Origin: a virus
IMG/VR virus record: IMGVR_UViG_3300008267_000030
Span: 1 to 64,000 of that record
Length of the DNA: 64,000 nucleotides
Reading direction: 5' to 3' (one strand)
The position numbers and the translations under genes were made by a program. Shown piece after piece: positions 15,601 through 24,574 of this stretch. A model generated the notes under the pieces. The model searched no databases, was not told the origin of the DNA, and saw only the letters and a program-made list of their open reading frames with translations. Numbering within the stretch: position 1 is the stretch's first letter; each line of letters starts with the position of its first letter.

Positions 15601-17720
15601 CCACCAAAAGCACCGCCATCATTCCATTGTATTTGCAAATCATTACCTCCTGGTAGTGTAGTGCCGCCAACTCCTAATTGCCAGGTATTGTTTGCTGCCA
15701 AAAAGTAATCTTGCTTTGTTTTGCCTGCCGCAGGAGTAAAACTGGACGCAGGAACAACGCCTTTGGTAAGACCAGTAATGGAGTCTTGCAATGGGAGCAT
15801 TGCTACAACATTTTCGGGAGTTAATGCTGCCGGTATGGCTGCACCAACCGCATTGTTGCCCAGGATTGTATTGGTAGCAATTGTTTGGATTTTGCCAAGC
15901 GTAACTTTGTTGGCTCCAATTAAAAACTCCGGAAATGGTGTCCCGGTTGTGTTAATCGAATAGGTTAAATCTCCGCCGACTTCACCCCAAATCAATTTAA
16001 TATCAAGTGGAGCAGTTGTTCCTACATACGGAGTAAGTAGGTAGCCTTTGGTTGCATAGTCAACAGGAAGCGGAAGTCTTTCAAGTACGTTAGCCCCACT
16101 TGATGTAAGCAGGTCTCCGGCATCTACAAGAGATGGCGGATTTGGAACAAGTAATCCTATTTCGCCGCTTGTTGAATTATAGTTGAACGCAAGTGGATCA
16201 AGCGTCATTTGCTGCATTGGCCCTTGTCCTGAAGAAAATCTTCCAAGCAGTATCGGCCTGATCGCATTTGATGGGCTGTCTGGAACATCGGCAAATTTTG
16301 CGTAAGTAACAGCCTTGTTCGCTATCGTAAAAGTAGCAGTGTTTATGCCAGAGGGTTCGCTGTAAACAGCGGTTAAATCTCCAGCCACCTTGGATTGTGC
16401 GGCTACCCCACTACCATTTCCCATGTAAATCAGGGAAGTGTTTAGGCCAGCGCTCAACTTAGAATTTAGCGCAGAGGGTAGGTTATCAATATTTGCCTGC
16501 GGTATGCCCGTAGGAATGTCTGCGGCAACCAACGCTCTAAATCCCGGAGCAGTCGCTGAACCACTTTGGGGGCCTGCCCATACAGTGTTTGGATTTTGAT
16601 TGCCAAGGCCAAGACCAATTTCAACATCTGCAGGAGTGCCGCCATTGATTGCGGTAAATACACCACCTCCAGGGACATCAAATGTAACAGTGTTTACTTG
16701 ACCTCCACTTGAAGATGATACATTTGAAATGTTGGTAACCCGACCATAGGCATCTACGGTAATAACTGGTATGGTGATGTTACTACCAAATGTACCAGTT
16801 GGAGTGCCGGAAGTAGGCAAGTCTGCCGCAATTAAGGCTCTGAAATCGGGCTGGCCCGTTCCACCGCCAATTGGACCGGCAAATACGCTGTTCTGAGCCT
16901 GTGATTTGAATGTTGCGCTCAAAGGAGCGGCCCCAGAAAGGTACGGCCCTGCTGTGTAGTTAAATACGTTTGATGGCATCGAAAACGATACGCTACTTAT
17001 CGTGCCTACACCAGACGATACAGTTAGAAGATTGGCGTTTAATTTTTGAATTGCAGAAACAATCGTGTCCGCAGAAGTAATACTACCAGCAGGACCAAGA
17101 GGGTCAAAACTGGTTAATTGCTGGGTGATGACGGCGTTGTTGCTCAAGCCAGGATTCGGGTAGAACCCAGTAAGGCCACCGCCTGCAGCAGTTGAAGAAA
17201 GACTTGCGGAAGTGAGATAGGTGGTATTGTCATAGGTAATGCTTGTGCCATTTGCCCGTACAAGACCAACCCCATTTAATTGCTGTTGTTTTTGATCAAA
17301 AAGAGCAGCAAACTCAATGTTTTGCGTGTAACTGCCCTGTAAATTACCCCAGGTTATGTCCGATAAGCCCGCCTTGGCAAACAGAGTTGTTTTTTCTTGA
17401 GTTGTCAGGTGCAAATAATTCCCCTGGTCAAGTCCGTCAAGGTCGTTATGTATGCCAGCATACTTCTGCAGGTTTTCATAGGTTACTGTCAGCGGAAAGT
17501 ATGGCGGCAATGCCTTTTCAAGCAAATCACCAATATTTATAAGCGCCGTAAGCGCCGTAAGCCTGGTTGTGCTTGACAAGTTTAAATCATTAGCCGTGCT
17601 TTTAAGGGCCGACATAAGATTTGCCTTGTCAACATTTTCCTGTTGAACCGCCTCAGTAATTGCCAGAGACGCTTTGGCATTGTATATTGATAATTGGTCA
17701 AGAAATGTAAGTGTAGGCAT
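12690..17720 (-). CDS. Long tail fibre protein
   Basis: This 1,676-residue protein is Gly-, Ser-, Thr- and Ala-rich with recurring short blocks: AGP...GFRALVAADIPT near residue 390, a related block near 300, and paired LAQTWTAAQTF/LAQTFTTRQTV segments near 1,230-1,290. It ends with MTTAQRTAIANTAGLVVFD...LFYNTGAAWLQI, a C-terminal pattern common in fibres of Bacteroidota phages. The N-terminal 120 residues are helical and probably attach it to the virion. It should bind a host surface structure. No chaperone-type autoprotease domain is seen. Confidence 0.88.
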   Translation of the reverse strand: MPTLTFLDQLSIYNAKASLAITEAVQQENVDKANLMSALKSTANDLNLSSTTRLTALTALINIGDLLEKALPPYFPLTVTYENLQKYAGIHNDLDGLDQGNYLHLTTQEKTTLFAKAGLSDITWGNLQGSYTQNIEFAALFDQKQQQLNGVGLVRANGTSITYDNTTYLTSASLSSTAAGGGLTGFYPNPGLSNNAVITQQLTSFDPLGPAGSITSADTIVSAIQKLNANLLTVSSGVGTISSVSFSMPSNVFNYTAGPYLSGAAPLSATFKSQAQNSVFAGPIGGGTGQPDFRALIAADLPTSGTPTGTFGSNITIPVITVDAYGRVTNISNVSSSSGGQVNTVTFDVPGGGVFTAINGGTPADVEIGLGLGNQNPNTVWAGPQSGSATAPGFRALVAADIPTGIPQANIDNLPSALNSKLSAGLNTSLIYMGNGSGVAAQSKVAGDLTAVYSEPSGINTATFTIANKAVTYAKFADVPDSPSNAIRPILLGRFSSGQGPMQQMTLDPLAFNYNSTSGEIGLLVPNPPSLVDAGDLLTSSGANVLERLPLPVDYATKGYLLTPYVGTTAPLDIKLIWGEVGGDLTYSINTTGTPFPEFLIGANKVTLGKIQTIATNTILGNNAVGAAIPAALTPENVVAMLPLQDSITGLTKGVVPASSFTPAAGKTKQDYFLAANNTWQLGVGGTTLPGGNDLQIQWNDGGAFGGLNNMATDNGSNTFVTTGTFGIVDDANNPNNGVYISVPNVTGGALTWAIPAITANDTFVGEDFAQSLKDKTLSSGTKIDIGAPDPGTIWYSSDSLGTLTSLTAAGNANKYLRVNAGGTALEWAGATGGIAIGDPITGATQGSVLFAGIGGILEQENGDFFYDNTNKFLGIGTAVPESGLHVVTSGSANIKGIMNMHFDSNADNQAKFIGARGRGNKNTPSALLANDRITSLSARGYKTSAWSDTVGGFYIYASEAWTNTATGTYLTFRGAVAGGTTVSEWGRFTATSTVSQLALGQASSKTGKLLLYSSGGNFTTAIQASAGATSSETYILPLTDGSSGEVLSTNGSGQLAWAAAGSVVDGTYGQVTVSGGGTVWTPVNIDADVTNNFAAVTGPVILANATGVTQQPSWSTPTDVTAILDVFEGTSAVATAKGLVPAPVLVTDVGKFLRADGTWQTVAGSGDMVLASNQLNIGVKTFAVGSLAIRNAGATASTTMATAASAARTATLPDATGTLAMLSLAQTWTAAQTFNSSTLLLRNAGNTQTTTIAGGATAGSYILTIPTLTANTSFAVLNLAQTFTTRQTVSWANTTTNTTQAQITNTDTGTQVQLGVGITLSGTSSTPANRIGVWADWNTSMIGSGTLGNNWNFVVARNTASNNSFLTSNTGNIYHTTFSVGLPGGIYFGNHSITDNVARSSANNHYKYFVDISPSAGLTISSAATDLVVTGYIRYSANTSSLATQAFSIAGITTTNPYIGELVECLVPNSGAGSTMTAARIGTAQLVNSQGSNVGQTYNSLIGHFNEYNLNSGGNNTGFTNYDQMVLWNFYPGNSLATGVATMLRIRRSVGGGSMLSKAAIYIDNQTTTASITNPRTGATVTTGQTYANPPWSVFAESDKAGFNGGILIDSAATLASTLTATAALEVVSTTKGVRFPNMTTAQRTAIANTAGLVVFDTTLAKLFYNTGAAWLQIS

Positions 17721-17729
17721 ATCCTTTAT

Positions 17730-19949
17730 TTAGCATCCGCAGGAAACATCCGAATCTTCTAAGCATATCTGCTTTAATTTTTCATAGAACTCAATAGCGG
17801 TATCCCATTCGGTAATTTCTATTGCCGATAGCATGGCAACATAAATTGCGTAGAAGTCCAGATAGTCCTGGTTGCATTTTCCGCACATTACTTGTTGAAG
17901 GAACTCGTATCGCTTTCTGTTAATGCAATTGATTACATTATCATCAATCATGATGCCCACTTTATCGTAGTACCACCCAGGAAACTCGGTCGCTATTTCC
18001 ACGATATTTTGCTTGCCTTTATAGTCGGCATAGTTTGCAGTTTCCGTGTTTAGCGTCCATGATGAAACCAGTATGTCTGCAGTCTGAGGATTGCCAGCAA
18101 TTGGATCAAGCATCCAAACAACAGTTGGACTGTAGATTTCAAATATTTGACCAATATTGATGTAAACATTGGCCGGGCTTTCCAGATAAAAAATATACTG
18201 CCCCTTTGTAAAATTATTTACAAAGTTGGTCCCACTGCCTATTACGCTGTAGTATGTCCCATTTTCAAAATCCTTGAAGCGGCCATCAACGTCCTTAAAA
18301 TTTAGGACATTAGGATTGCCCCATATCCAATCGCCCGGTTCAATAGGTATGTCGTTTGGATTGTAAAACAACATCACAGTGTCGGTTGGAATTGAATCCG
18401 CCTGACCAAGCAAATTGTATTTGTACTGATCTTCCCCGTATGTATTGCTTACAACATAAATGGAGTCTCCAACATTAAACTGAGTTGTAAATTCCGTGCT
18501 GAATCCTTGAAATACATAACAAGACTGTTCTGAACCAAGCGAGGTTATCTGGCCAAAAGATGTACCCAGAAAAACAGTAGATGAATTTGAAGCGTACAAT
18601 TGACTGCCTACGGTTATAGATAAGAAAACCGGAGCGGCCAACGTAATTTCTGTGTCGCTAACAATTTCGTCAATAATTCCAATTAAGGCTGTTTCTGCAT
18701 AGTCTTTATCGCTGTAGTACAGGTATTGCCCTACTTGGTATTTGGTAAACTCAGTATCAGTTCCCAGGACTGTAGTGCCGGATGCAGACAAAAATGTACC
18801 TCCAGAATATACAAAGTCGGTAACCTCCGTCCATGAATACATGATAAAATCAAAGTTGCCTGGGATGTTACCGGTCAGGTCTTTTACGTTCAAAACCGTT
18901 TCGCTTACAACCTCAAGAACTTTACCGGTCAGAACAAATTCTTTTGTAGTGTTGTCCTTGTAATAAACATATTGGTCGTAGGCAAAACTCGTACTTACAA
19001 AACCAGCGTTTAAAGATGTAAGCGCAGAGTACGCAACCTCGGTATATGGGTCAACATTACTTACCAGACCATTGGCGTTTGCCATGTCTTGTATCTCTGT
19101 TGCATAACCATATAGCCGATTACCTTCTGAGGCATTAAACTCCTGAAGGTCTTTAAGATTAAGTCTGGTAGAGGTAAATACTTTGTCAACCTGCTCAATC
19201 TTTTCGAGCGCTCCCGTGGCCGGGCTTACACAATACAAATAGTCATCGGGAACTAAAATATTAAAATCTATTCCCTCAAGGCCATTAACAATATTGTAAG
19301 ACCCTGTATCGTCATCATCGTATGACCCGCCGGATAATTTCTCGTTAAAATAAGGAGCGGCAATTAGAATAATTTCATAAATGCCTCTTATTATCTCCTC
19401 TTCTCCTGCTGCGTTTAACTTTGTTGGAAAAGTTAACCCAAAATTGTACGGTTCTTCGTCTTGATCTGGCTGAGTTTCTGGGAACTGTATTTGGTCTTTA
19501 TATACATCCCAAATTCTGTAAACCGTCCACAGTCTTACATTTTCCCGATATGGCCTGTATTGATTATATGGCGCTGGCAGGACATTGTATCCGCCAGGAT
19601 TATTAAGCGGGTTAGCGGGGTCGTAATAACCGGTTGCGTCTGGTACATTTAAAAGCAAATAATCAGCATCCGTAGATAGCGTCCCAATTTTCAATTTCAA
19701 TTCCTTGATTTGATTTGGGTTCGCTGTTTCAACATACGAAATGATATTTGATGGGGTCTTAACTACCGGTCCATCAAAATTTGTAACAAAACTCCCGGAG
19801 ATTTCGGCGGTTGTTTTAATTAAAACATCTGCGCTTACAGTGTTAAAAAACGCCCGAATCAATCTGGACGATATTACAATAGGAGATTCCACCGGCGTAC
19901 CAGTGTACGCAGTGAAAAACCCGGGCGTTTTGAATACTATTTGAGCCAC
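17730..19949 (-). CDS. Virion appendage protein with repeated beta modules
   Basis: This is a 739-residue protein if it starts at GTG 19949, ten bases after the preceding stop; an ATG at 19991 would give 753 residues with a 32-base overlap. It has at least four copies of a module near residues 315, 382, 478 and 566: a V-x-G-x-x-T-x-F core, then Gly-x-Tyr-(Phe/Leu)-Tyr-Tyr, then Leu-x-Gly-x-Ile and a final beta strand. The same module occurs in the next two proteins. The C-terminal 70 residues are helical and Cys-rich (MCGKCN, DVSCGC). It lies between fibre and appendage genes, so it is likely a virion appendage. Confidence 0.75.
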   Translation of the reverse strand: MAQIVFKTPGFFTAYTGTPVESPIVISSRLIRAFFNTVSADVLIKTTAEISGSFVTNFDGPVVKTPSNIISYVETANPNQIKELKLKIGTLSTDADYLLLNVPDATGYYDPANPLNNPGGYNVLPAPYNQYRPYRENVRLWTVYRIWDVYKDQIQFPETQPDQDEEPYNFGLTFPTKLNAAGEEEIIRGIYEIILIAAPYFNEKLSGGSYDDDDTGSYNIVNGLEGIDFNILVPDDYLYCVSPATGALEKIEQVDKVFTSTRLNLKDLQEFNASEGNRLYGYATEIQDMANANGLVSNVDPYTEVAYSALTSLNAGFVSTSFAYDQYVYYKDNTTKEFVLTGKVLEVVSETVLNVKDLTGNIPGNFDFIMYSWTEVTDFVYSGGTFLSASGTTVLGTDTEFTKYQVGQYLYYSDKDYAETALIGIIDEIVSDTEITLAAPVFLSITVGSQLYASNSSTVFLGTSFGQITSLGSEQSCYVFQGFSTEFTTQFNVGDSIYVVSNTYGEDQYKYNLLGQADSIPTDTVMLFYNPNDIPIEPGDWIWGNPNVLNFKDVDGRFKDFENGTYYSVIGSGTNFVNNFTKGQYIFYLESPANVYINIGQIFEIYSPTVVWMLDPIAGNPQTADILVSSWTLNTETANYADYKGKQNIVEIATEFPGWYYDKVGIMIDDNVINCINRKRYEFLQQVMCGKCNQDYLDFYAIYVAMLSAIEITEWDTAIEFYEKLKQICLEDSDVSCGC

Positions 19950-19959
19950 AAATTTTTTA

Positions 19960-20823
19960 TTAGTTTTGACCCGGCTGATTATTGCCAGCATCTACTCCAG
20001 TAGAAATATTATTATATCCAGCATTTTGCAAATCAGAGCCAAGTGTTTGAGCGCCAACCTCAATTCCATCCATATACTCCTGAGTTACAAATCTGTACAA
20101 TGTTTGACTGTTAAAACTTGTGCTGCTCCCAATTTGCGGAGTTACTTTAATCCAGACAAACTGGGGAAGAGAACCCGAGTCAAGCCAGTATTTTGTTGTT
20201 ACATCTACACTGGAAGCAACCGTAAATTGGTTTATGGTTTCAAAAGTAAACGAAATCTTAGTTAGCGTAGCAGCATTAGACAATGGAGTTCCAATAATTG
20301 AAACCTGCTCAATATAACTTTGAGTGTCTTTATTGAGACCAGTAAGCCCGTTACCAATTCTCCATTTATCTAACCCAAAGTCTGGGATATATTTTTTCCC
20401 GTTTGGCGCAAATGGAGGGCCAACTGTTTGAATCCTCATGTAAATTGACTCCCCGGTTGTTATAAGTGAATAGGAGGCGTACAAATTAGATGTGCCAGCA
20501 ATCCAAGTGCTATTTATCGGATCGGTAGTCAGAATCAAGTTTAGGTTATCAACAAAACTGGCAATTTGCCCTACCAATTTGAAATCTCCAGTTGCCGCAT
20601 CATTGTAATAAACATACATATTTGGCTTCCATAGAGTTTGAAACTGGCTGGATACTCCGGTTACCTTTTTTAAAGCCGGATCATAGGCGCTAAACTTGCC
20701 GCTTTGCAAAGGCGGCTCTATTGGCTCTGTTGGTGTGCCAGTTCCAAGATTGCTTTGAGCAATACCAGTATTATTGGCGTTTATCCTATAATACGCAATT
20801 GAGGGACTTGTAAATTTAGGCAT
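19960..20823 (-). CDS. Virion appendage protein, paralogue B
   Basis: This 287-residue protein is similar in length and layout to the next one (20830-21696), so the two look like tandem duplicates. Residues 40-105 contain the shared module (VTGVSSQFQTLW, then MYVYYND, LVGQIASFV). The rest is beta-rich with segments such as SIYMRIQTVGPPF and FVWIKVTPQIG. It is most likely a structural subunit of an appendage or a fibre adapter. Confidence 0.7.
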   Translation of the reverse strand: MPKFTSPSIAYYRINANNTGIAQSNLGTGTPTEPIEPPLQSGKFSAYDPALKKVTGVSSQFQTLWKPNMYVYYNDAATGDFKLVGQIASFVDNLNLILTTDPINSTWIAGTSNLYASYSLITTGESIYMRIQTVGPPFAPNGKKYIPDFGLDKWRIGNGLTGLNKDTQSYIEQVSIIGTPLSNAATLTKISFTFETINQFTVASSVDVTTKYWLDSGSLPQFVWIKVTPQIGSSTSFNSQTLYRFVTQEYMDGIEVGAQTLGSDLQNAGYNNISTGVDAGNNQPGQN

Positions 20824-20829
20824 GACTTT

Positions 20830-21696
20830 TTAGTATCCTGATGTTGTGAGAAATAAAACTGGGTAATTTACTGTAGCCAAAATTCCGTTTTCGGCAAAAG
20901 ATTCATTGGCAAACATTTTATACAGCGTGTTCGCTGGCAAACTTTGTGTTAAAGAATCTCCGTATGGGTCCAAAAGTGCGTAAGCGTAATTTGGAAACAA
21001 ACTTTGATTTGCAAACACATATTGATTTCCGCCAGTTGTAATTTTTGGATATTCCCATATTGCCTTAATGGTAAATTGAACCGACACTGGGCTTACCGCA
21101 GACTGGCTCGGGTCGTTTATTTGGCTGTAAGTAGCCATACTAACCGAAGACGCTTTATTAAAACTCGTTAACTCGTTTGCTGTAATTCTGTACGCATTCC
21201 AATTTGGAAGCCATATCTGCCCAGGAGCCTTTGTTACAACCGGGATTCTCATAATTATTTGCTCGGTTGTCCCAATAAGGGTTTTTGTCTTGCCGCAATA
21301 TGTTGAATACAATTGACCTCCAGTGGGAGTTGCGCTTATTCCGACGGGACTGTTGGCCGTCAAAGTTATTTGAGTTGGCCCGTCAACATTTGCAATCTTA
21401 CCCAATAAAACTGGCTGCGCTCCGGCGGTATAATAAAACATATAATCGCCCTGCAAAAAGTCATTCTCAAAATCCGTATTGACTCCTTGAACTGTAGGTG
21501 AGTTTGTCGCTGCCGACAATATTTTACCTGTGGCCAGAGTAACGGGCGTGAATATATCGGTAAGTGCGTCTGCAGATGCGTTTATTAACTTGGCAACCTG
21601 CAAATTTGCTTCAGTTGCTTTTGCAAATACGATTCCAGATGCGGTATATATTCCCTTTACTATGTTTGCCGTATTAGGGCCTGATGCTGCTGCCAT
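20830..21696 (-). CDS. Virion appendage protein, paralogue A
   Basis: This 288-residue protein matches its neighbour in size and in motif order: the module VQGVNTDFENDF, GDYMFYYT, LLGKIANV at residues 67-125, then IIMRIPVVTKAPG and the C-terminal LYKMFANESF, which parallels LYRFVTQEYM in the other. It is the first gene after a TATATTTG promoter box (21713-21720). It is probably a virion protein. Confidence 0.7.
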   Translation of the reverse strand: MAAASGPNTANIVKGIYTASGIVFAKATEANLQVAKLINASADALTDIFTPVTLATGKILSAATNSPTVQGVNTDFENDFLQGDYMFYYTAGAQPVLLGKIANVDGPTQITLTANSPVGISATPTGGQLYSTYCGKTKTLIGTTEQIIMRIPVVTKAPGQIWLPNWNAYRITANELTSFNKASSVSMATYSQINDPSQSAVSPVSVQFTIKAIWEYPKITTGGNQYVFANQSLFPNYAYALLDPYGDSLTQSLPANTLYKMFANESFAENGILATVNYPVLFLTTSGY

Positions 21697-21712
21697 AATC
21701 TACAGATTTTCG

Positions 21713-21720
21713 CAAATATA
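21713..21720 (-). promoter_or_regulatory. Candidate promoter -7 box (TATATTTG)
   Basis: On the - strand TATATTTG matches the Bacteroidota -7 consensus, 16 bases before the start codon at 21696. The upstream stretch is AT-rich but has no clear TTG at the right distance. It would drive the appendage and fibre genes. Confidence 0.45.
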
Positions 21721-21751
21721 GAATTTTTAAGTTGTCTTAATTTTTTTTCTA

Positions 21752-21952
21752 CTACCTGTAATTCGTTGCTGTATAGGTTAGTAACTGATTGGCAGTAATC
21801 TGATCGTTTACCTGCGCACTAAGCCTAAAAATAACTTCTTGGTAAAAAGCAAGCAACTCATTAGTCATCTGCGATGGCCTTACGCATCCTCCAGCAATGT
21901 CATTGGTAAGAGAATTTATATACTTCGTGTAAAGGCTTTGAATGGTATCCAT
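21752..21952 (-). CDS. Small hypothetical protein
   Basis: This 66-residue helical protein (SLYTKYINSLTNDIAGG, then LLAFYQEVIFRLSAQV) stands alone between a terminator at 21979-22003 and the appendage promoter. It may be a small head or neck component. No family is recognised. Confidence 0.6.
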   Translation of the reverse strand: MDTIQSLYTKYINSLTNDIAGGCVRPSQMTNELLAFYQEVIFRLSAQVNDQITANQLLTYTATNYR

Positions 21953-21978
21953 TTTAGTAAATGCTTGGCGTAAATATA

Positions 21979-22003
21979 AAAAAAATCCCCCGCAATGCAG
22001 GGG
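21979..22003 (-). terminator. Intrinsic terminator
   Basis: Read on the - strand, CCCCTGC-ATT-GCGGGGG forms a 7-bp stem (one G-T pair) followed by A and T8. It ends the unit containing the gene at 22056-23012. Confidence 0.8.
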
Positions 22004-22055
22004 ACCTTTTATTTAGAGGTAAAAGTGGGAGTAGAGAGCAATCTCTTGCTCAGTA

Positions 22056-23012
22056 TTATTCTCCGGATACGACCGTTTTAAGGGCCTTTTCCAGTTCTTT
22101 CTGCATAATCAACTTGTCTGCAGCGCCTTTGCTTCCAAGCAGGTAGTTGACCAGGGTCTGCTTTTGCGACTTTTCATCAGTGTCTTCCGCAAAATTAACA
22201 ATGCCCTTGTTGCCGGTTTTGCCTTTGGTAAAGTACCAGCCCAGTCCTGCCTTGTCATTGACAATGATGCCCATGGTAATAGCATCATCGATTTGCTGAC
22301 GGATTTTAAGAGCATCAAGGTCCTGAATTGCTTCAACGACTTTGTTGGGATCGTTTTGAACAAAGGCATCCAGATAAACGATGAGCGGCTGCAGGGCTTT
22401 TGTCCCTGTGTATGGAGCGACCGGATTAAGTTGCTGACTCAACGCATACAGCACCTCAACATCGGTAATCTGCTCAAGCGCACGTTCGGCGGAACGACGC
22501 TGCTCAATCATAGACGCCCTGGCGTTAATCATTGCGGCCTCATTAACGTACTCTACCAGATACGGAGAACCGTTGTTGTCAAGGCCAAGTACATTATCCT
22601 TGTTAAACGGCGCCAGCATAAGAGCATACCAGGCAAGTTGATCCTCTACATTATTTTTGTAAAGAGTAATCATGCCGTTTTCGTCGCCAAAGAACACCTT
22701 CCGAATTGCAACTGGCCTGCCTTCTTGAGTATTGATAAAAGCGCAAATTTTATAGGCGTTTCCAGATTCTCTGTCCAGAAGAGTGTATCCTAATTTGATG
22801 CTAAAAGTGCCAATTGATTTGACGTAAAAAGGAGTTCCATCTTCTTTGCCGCCATCACGAACTCGAACTGGAACCCACCAACTTTGGCCAACTCGAAACT
22901 TTTCCTCCTCCTGCATTGGAGGGACTTTTTTAAACAACTGTGGGCAATTGTTGTAAATTTCGCTATCGCTTACTTTGTAAACCGGTAGCCCCACATTTTC
23001 ATTTTCTTTCAT
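22056..23012 (-). CDS. Hypothetical head-region protein
   Basis: The product has 318 residues from the ATG at 23012 (MKENENVGLPVYKVS); upstream extension would run into the capsid terminator. The first 150 residues are beta-rich (SWWVPVRVRDGG, IRKVFFGDENGMITLY). The second half is helical (ARASMIEQRRSAERALEQI). It sits right after the major capsid gene, flanked by two terminators, and is probably abundant. It may be a head accessory or neck protein; the family is unknown. Confidence 0.7.
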   Translation of the reverse strand: MKENENVGLPVYKVSDSEIYNNCPQLFKKVPPMQEEEKFRVGQSWWVPVRVRDGGKEDGTPFYVKSIGTFSIKLGYTLLDRESGNAYKICAFINTQEGRPVAIRKVFFGDENGMITLYKNNVEDQLAWYALMLAPFNKDNVLGLDNNGSPYLVEYVNEAAMINARASMIEQRRSAERALEQITDVEVLYALSQQLNPVAPYTGTKALQPLIVYLDAFVQNDPNKVVEAIQDLDALKIRQQIDDAITMGIIVNDKAGLGWYFTKGKTGNKGIVNFAEDTDEKSQKQTLVNYLLGSKGAADKLIMQKELEKALKTVVSGE

Positions 23013-23043
23013 AAGTATTTTTTTATTTGGTTGCAAAATACAT

Positions 23044-23066
23044 AAAAAAGGGGCATTACTGCCCCC
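23044..23066 (-). terminator. Intrinsic terminator after the major capsid gene
   Basis: On the - strand GGGGCA-GTAA-TGCCCC forms a 6-bp GC-rich stem followed by T6. It lies 20 bases after the major capsid stop, so capsid mRNA ends here at least in part. Confidence 0.85.
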
Positions 23067-23085
23067 TTTTCTTTTTTTGGCACTA

Positions 23086-24543
23086 TTAGGCTGTGCGTAC
23101 AAAGAACATTGACTTTTTGGCTCCCTGCATACGGAATGCGGTAGTTTCAGTCAGTGTCATGCGGCTTGCCTCATAGCCAAGGATGGCAGAACCCTGAAAA
23201 ATTTCATTGCGAAGAGCCTGAGTTCCATCTCCATTGCGCTGCTCAAGGTTGAGGATAGCAAATTCAGGAACAGAACCAGGAGTTGCGAATGAATTTTGGT
23301 CCTGAGCATCAGCGTAGCCACGTCCGGCAGATACGATGGTGTTTGACCTTTCGTAGTAAGACGCAGTAATAGAAGATGCAAAGGTCTTGGTGTTCATCAA
23401 CTCTGGGTGAGCATATTCACGAACCGGTTTGATGTGGTGCGTAAATCCTGCTTCAGCATCAACAATTGACGCAAAACCAAGTTTAATTGCACGATCCCGG
23501 GCGCCAGTATCTCCACCAAATGCGTCATAGCGCAGGTTGGTTTGAGTAGCAGTACCCTGATCGAGCAGACCGGAAAGACCAACCTTGAACTCAAATCCCA
23601 TAAAGTGAGTCAGTTCAGAACCCATTTGACCAGCGCCCCTTGCATAACGAACAACTTCACGAAGCCATTCTCTGGCGAGAACATTGGTTGACAAATCGGT
23701 TGTGAGGTCAGAGTATCCAAAAGCCTGGGCAAGCGGAATAAGACCAACGGTTTTCTGGCGTCCGTTGTAGGAAGAGCCGTCAGCAATCAGAACGTCAATT
23801 GACTTGAGGATTTCATGACGAACGTAGGTGTCCAGTTTTGCAATCAGGTCTTCAAAGTATTTACCCTGTACGCTGTACTGCTTCATCAGTGAGCCAGCAA
23901 GCATGGTAATTTCCGGCTGAGAGGTCATCATATACTGGAACAGCACGTCAAAACGGCTGTCTGTCTGACTCATTCCCTGTGGAAAAGTATCTTTTTCCTT
24001 AGATGCGTCGGCCAGGAAAGAGATTTTTTTACCGGCAGTAAAAAGGGCGGCATCTCCAGCGCTTGCGCAAGCAATGGTAATTGTGTGGTTGTTGTTTGTG
24101 GCAACAGGCTTACTTACAGCGGTAATCTGGCCTTGTACAGGACCGCCATCAAGAAGCACATATTGACGAACAATACCGGGAGACACATAGTTAGGAGCCG
24201 CAACAGTACCAATGTTAAACACAGAGTTTGTGTTCAGAGTAATGGTTACGTTTGAACCGGAAACGGTTGGGCTGGCTCCAATTGTCGCTGCTTTAAAGCG
24301 GCTACCACGCTCAAAGTGAGTGTGTTTGGTGGTGTTGGTCGTTACGGTACGTCCGGTTTTCATGAAATACGTTGACATTGACTCCATGAAAAAATTCATG
24401 TCCTCAAAGTTTTGAAACGCTTTCTCGACTACATCACGACGAGTAACAAAATCTGCAATAATTTGTTGGGCCACTTCGGATTCGCCTGCGGCGTACCCAA
24501 ACGGGCCTTGCCCGGTGGTAATTAAAAGATCATTTGCTGCCAT
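23086..24543 (-). CDS. Major capsid protein
   Basis: This 485-residue protein is called the major capsid protein from position (downstream of portal and scaffold, followed by its own terminator), from length, and from composition. It has a helical N-terminus (VAQQIIADFVTRRDVVEKAF), like the arm and spine helix of HK97-fold proteins. A beta insertion follows near residues 95-170, and a helix YVRHEILKSIDVLIADG with later beta segments completes the core. Sequence reading alone cannot prove the HK97 fold. It assembles the icosahedral shell around the scaffold and portal. Confidence 0.82.
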   Translation of the reverse strand: MAANDLLITTGQGPFGYAAGESEVAQQIIADFVTRRDVVEKAFQNFEDMNFFMESMSTYFMKTGRTVTTNTTKHTHFERGSRFKAATIGASPTVSGSNVTITLNTNSVFNIGTVAAPNYVSPGIVRQYVLLDGGPVQGQITAVSKPVATNNNHTITIACASAGDAALFTAGKKISFLADASKEKDTFPQGMSQTDSRFDVLFQYMMTSQPEITMLAGSLMKQYSVQGKYFEDLIAKLDTYVRHEILKSIDVLIADGSSYNGRQKTVGLIPLAQAFGYSDLTTDLSTNVLAREWLREVVRYARGAGQMGSELTHFMGFEFKVGLSGLLDQGTATQTNLRYDAFGGDTGARDRAIKLGFASIVDAEAGFTHHIKPVREYAHPELMNTKTFASSITASYYERSNTIVSAGRGYADAQDQNSFATPGSVPEFAILNLEQRNGDGTQALRNEIFQGSAILGYEASRMTLTETTAFRMQGAKKSMFFVRTA

Positions 24544-24574
24544 TTTCTTTTTTCTTTAATAGTTTTGATAATAA

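Noticed and set aside
12769-17542. Many + strand open frames opposite the long fibre gene
   Set aside because: Low-complexity Ala/Thr/Gly codons give shadow frames on the other strand; the - strand frame is continuous and ends with a known fibre pattern.
22036-22052. Hairpin GAGCAA/TTGCTC near the end of the 22056-23012 gene
   Set aside because: It has no T-run on either strand, and the real terminator is 40 bases further on.
22164-22793. 209-codon + strand open frame opposite the head-region gene
   Set aside because: It lies wholly antisense to a well supported gene with terminators on that strand, and has no promoter or coupling.
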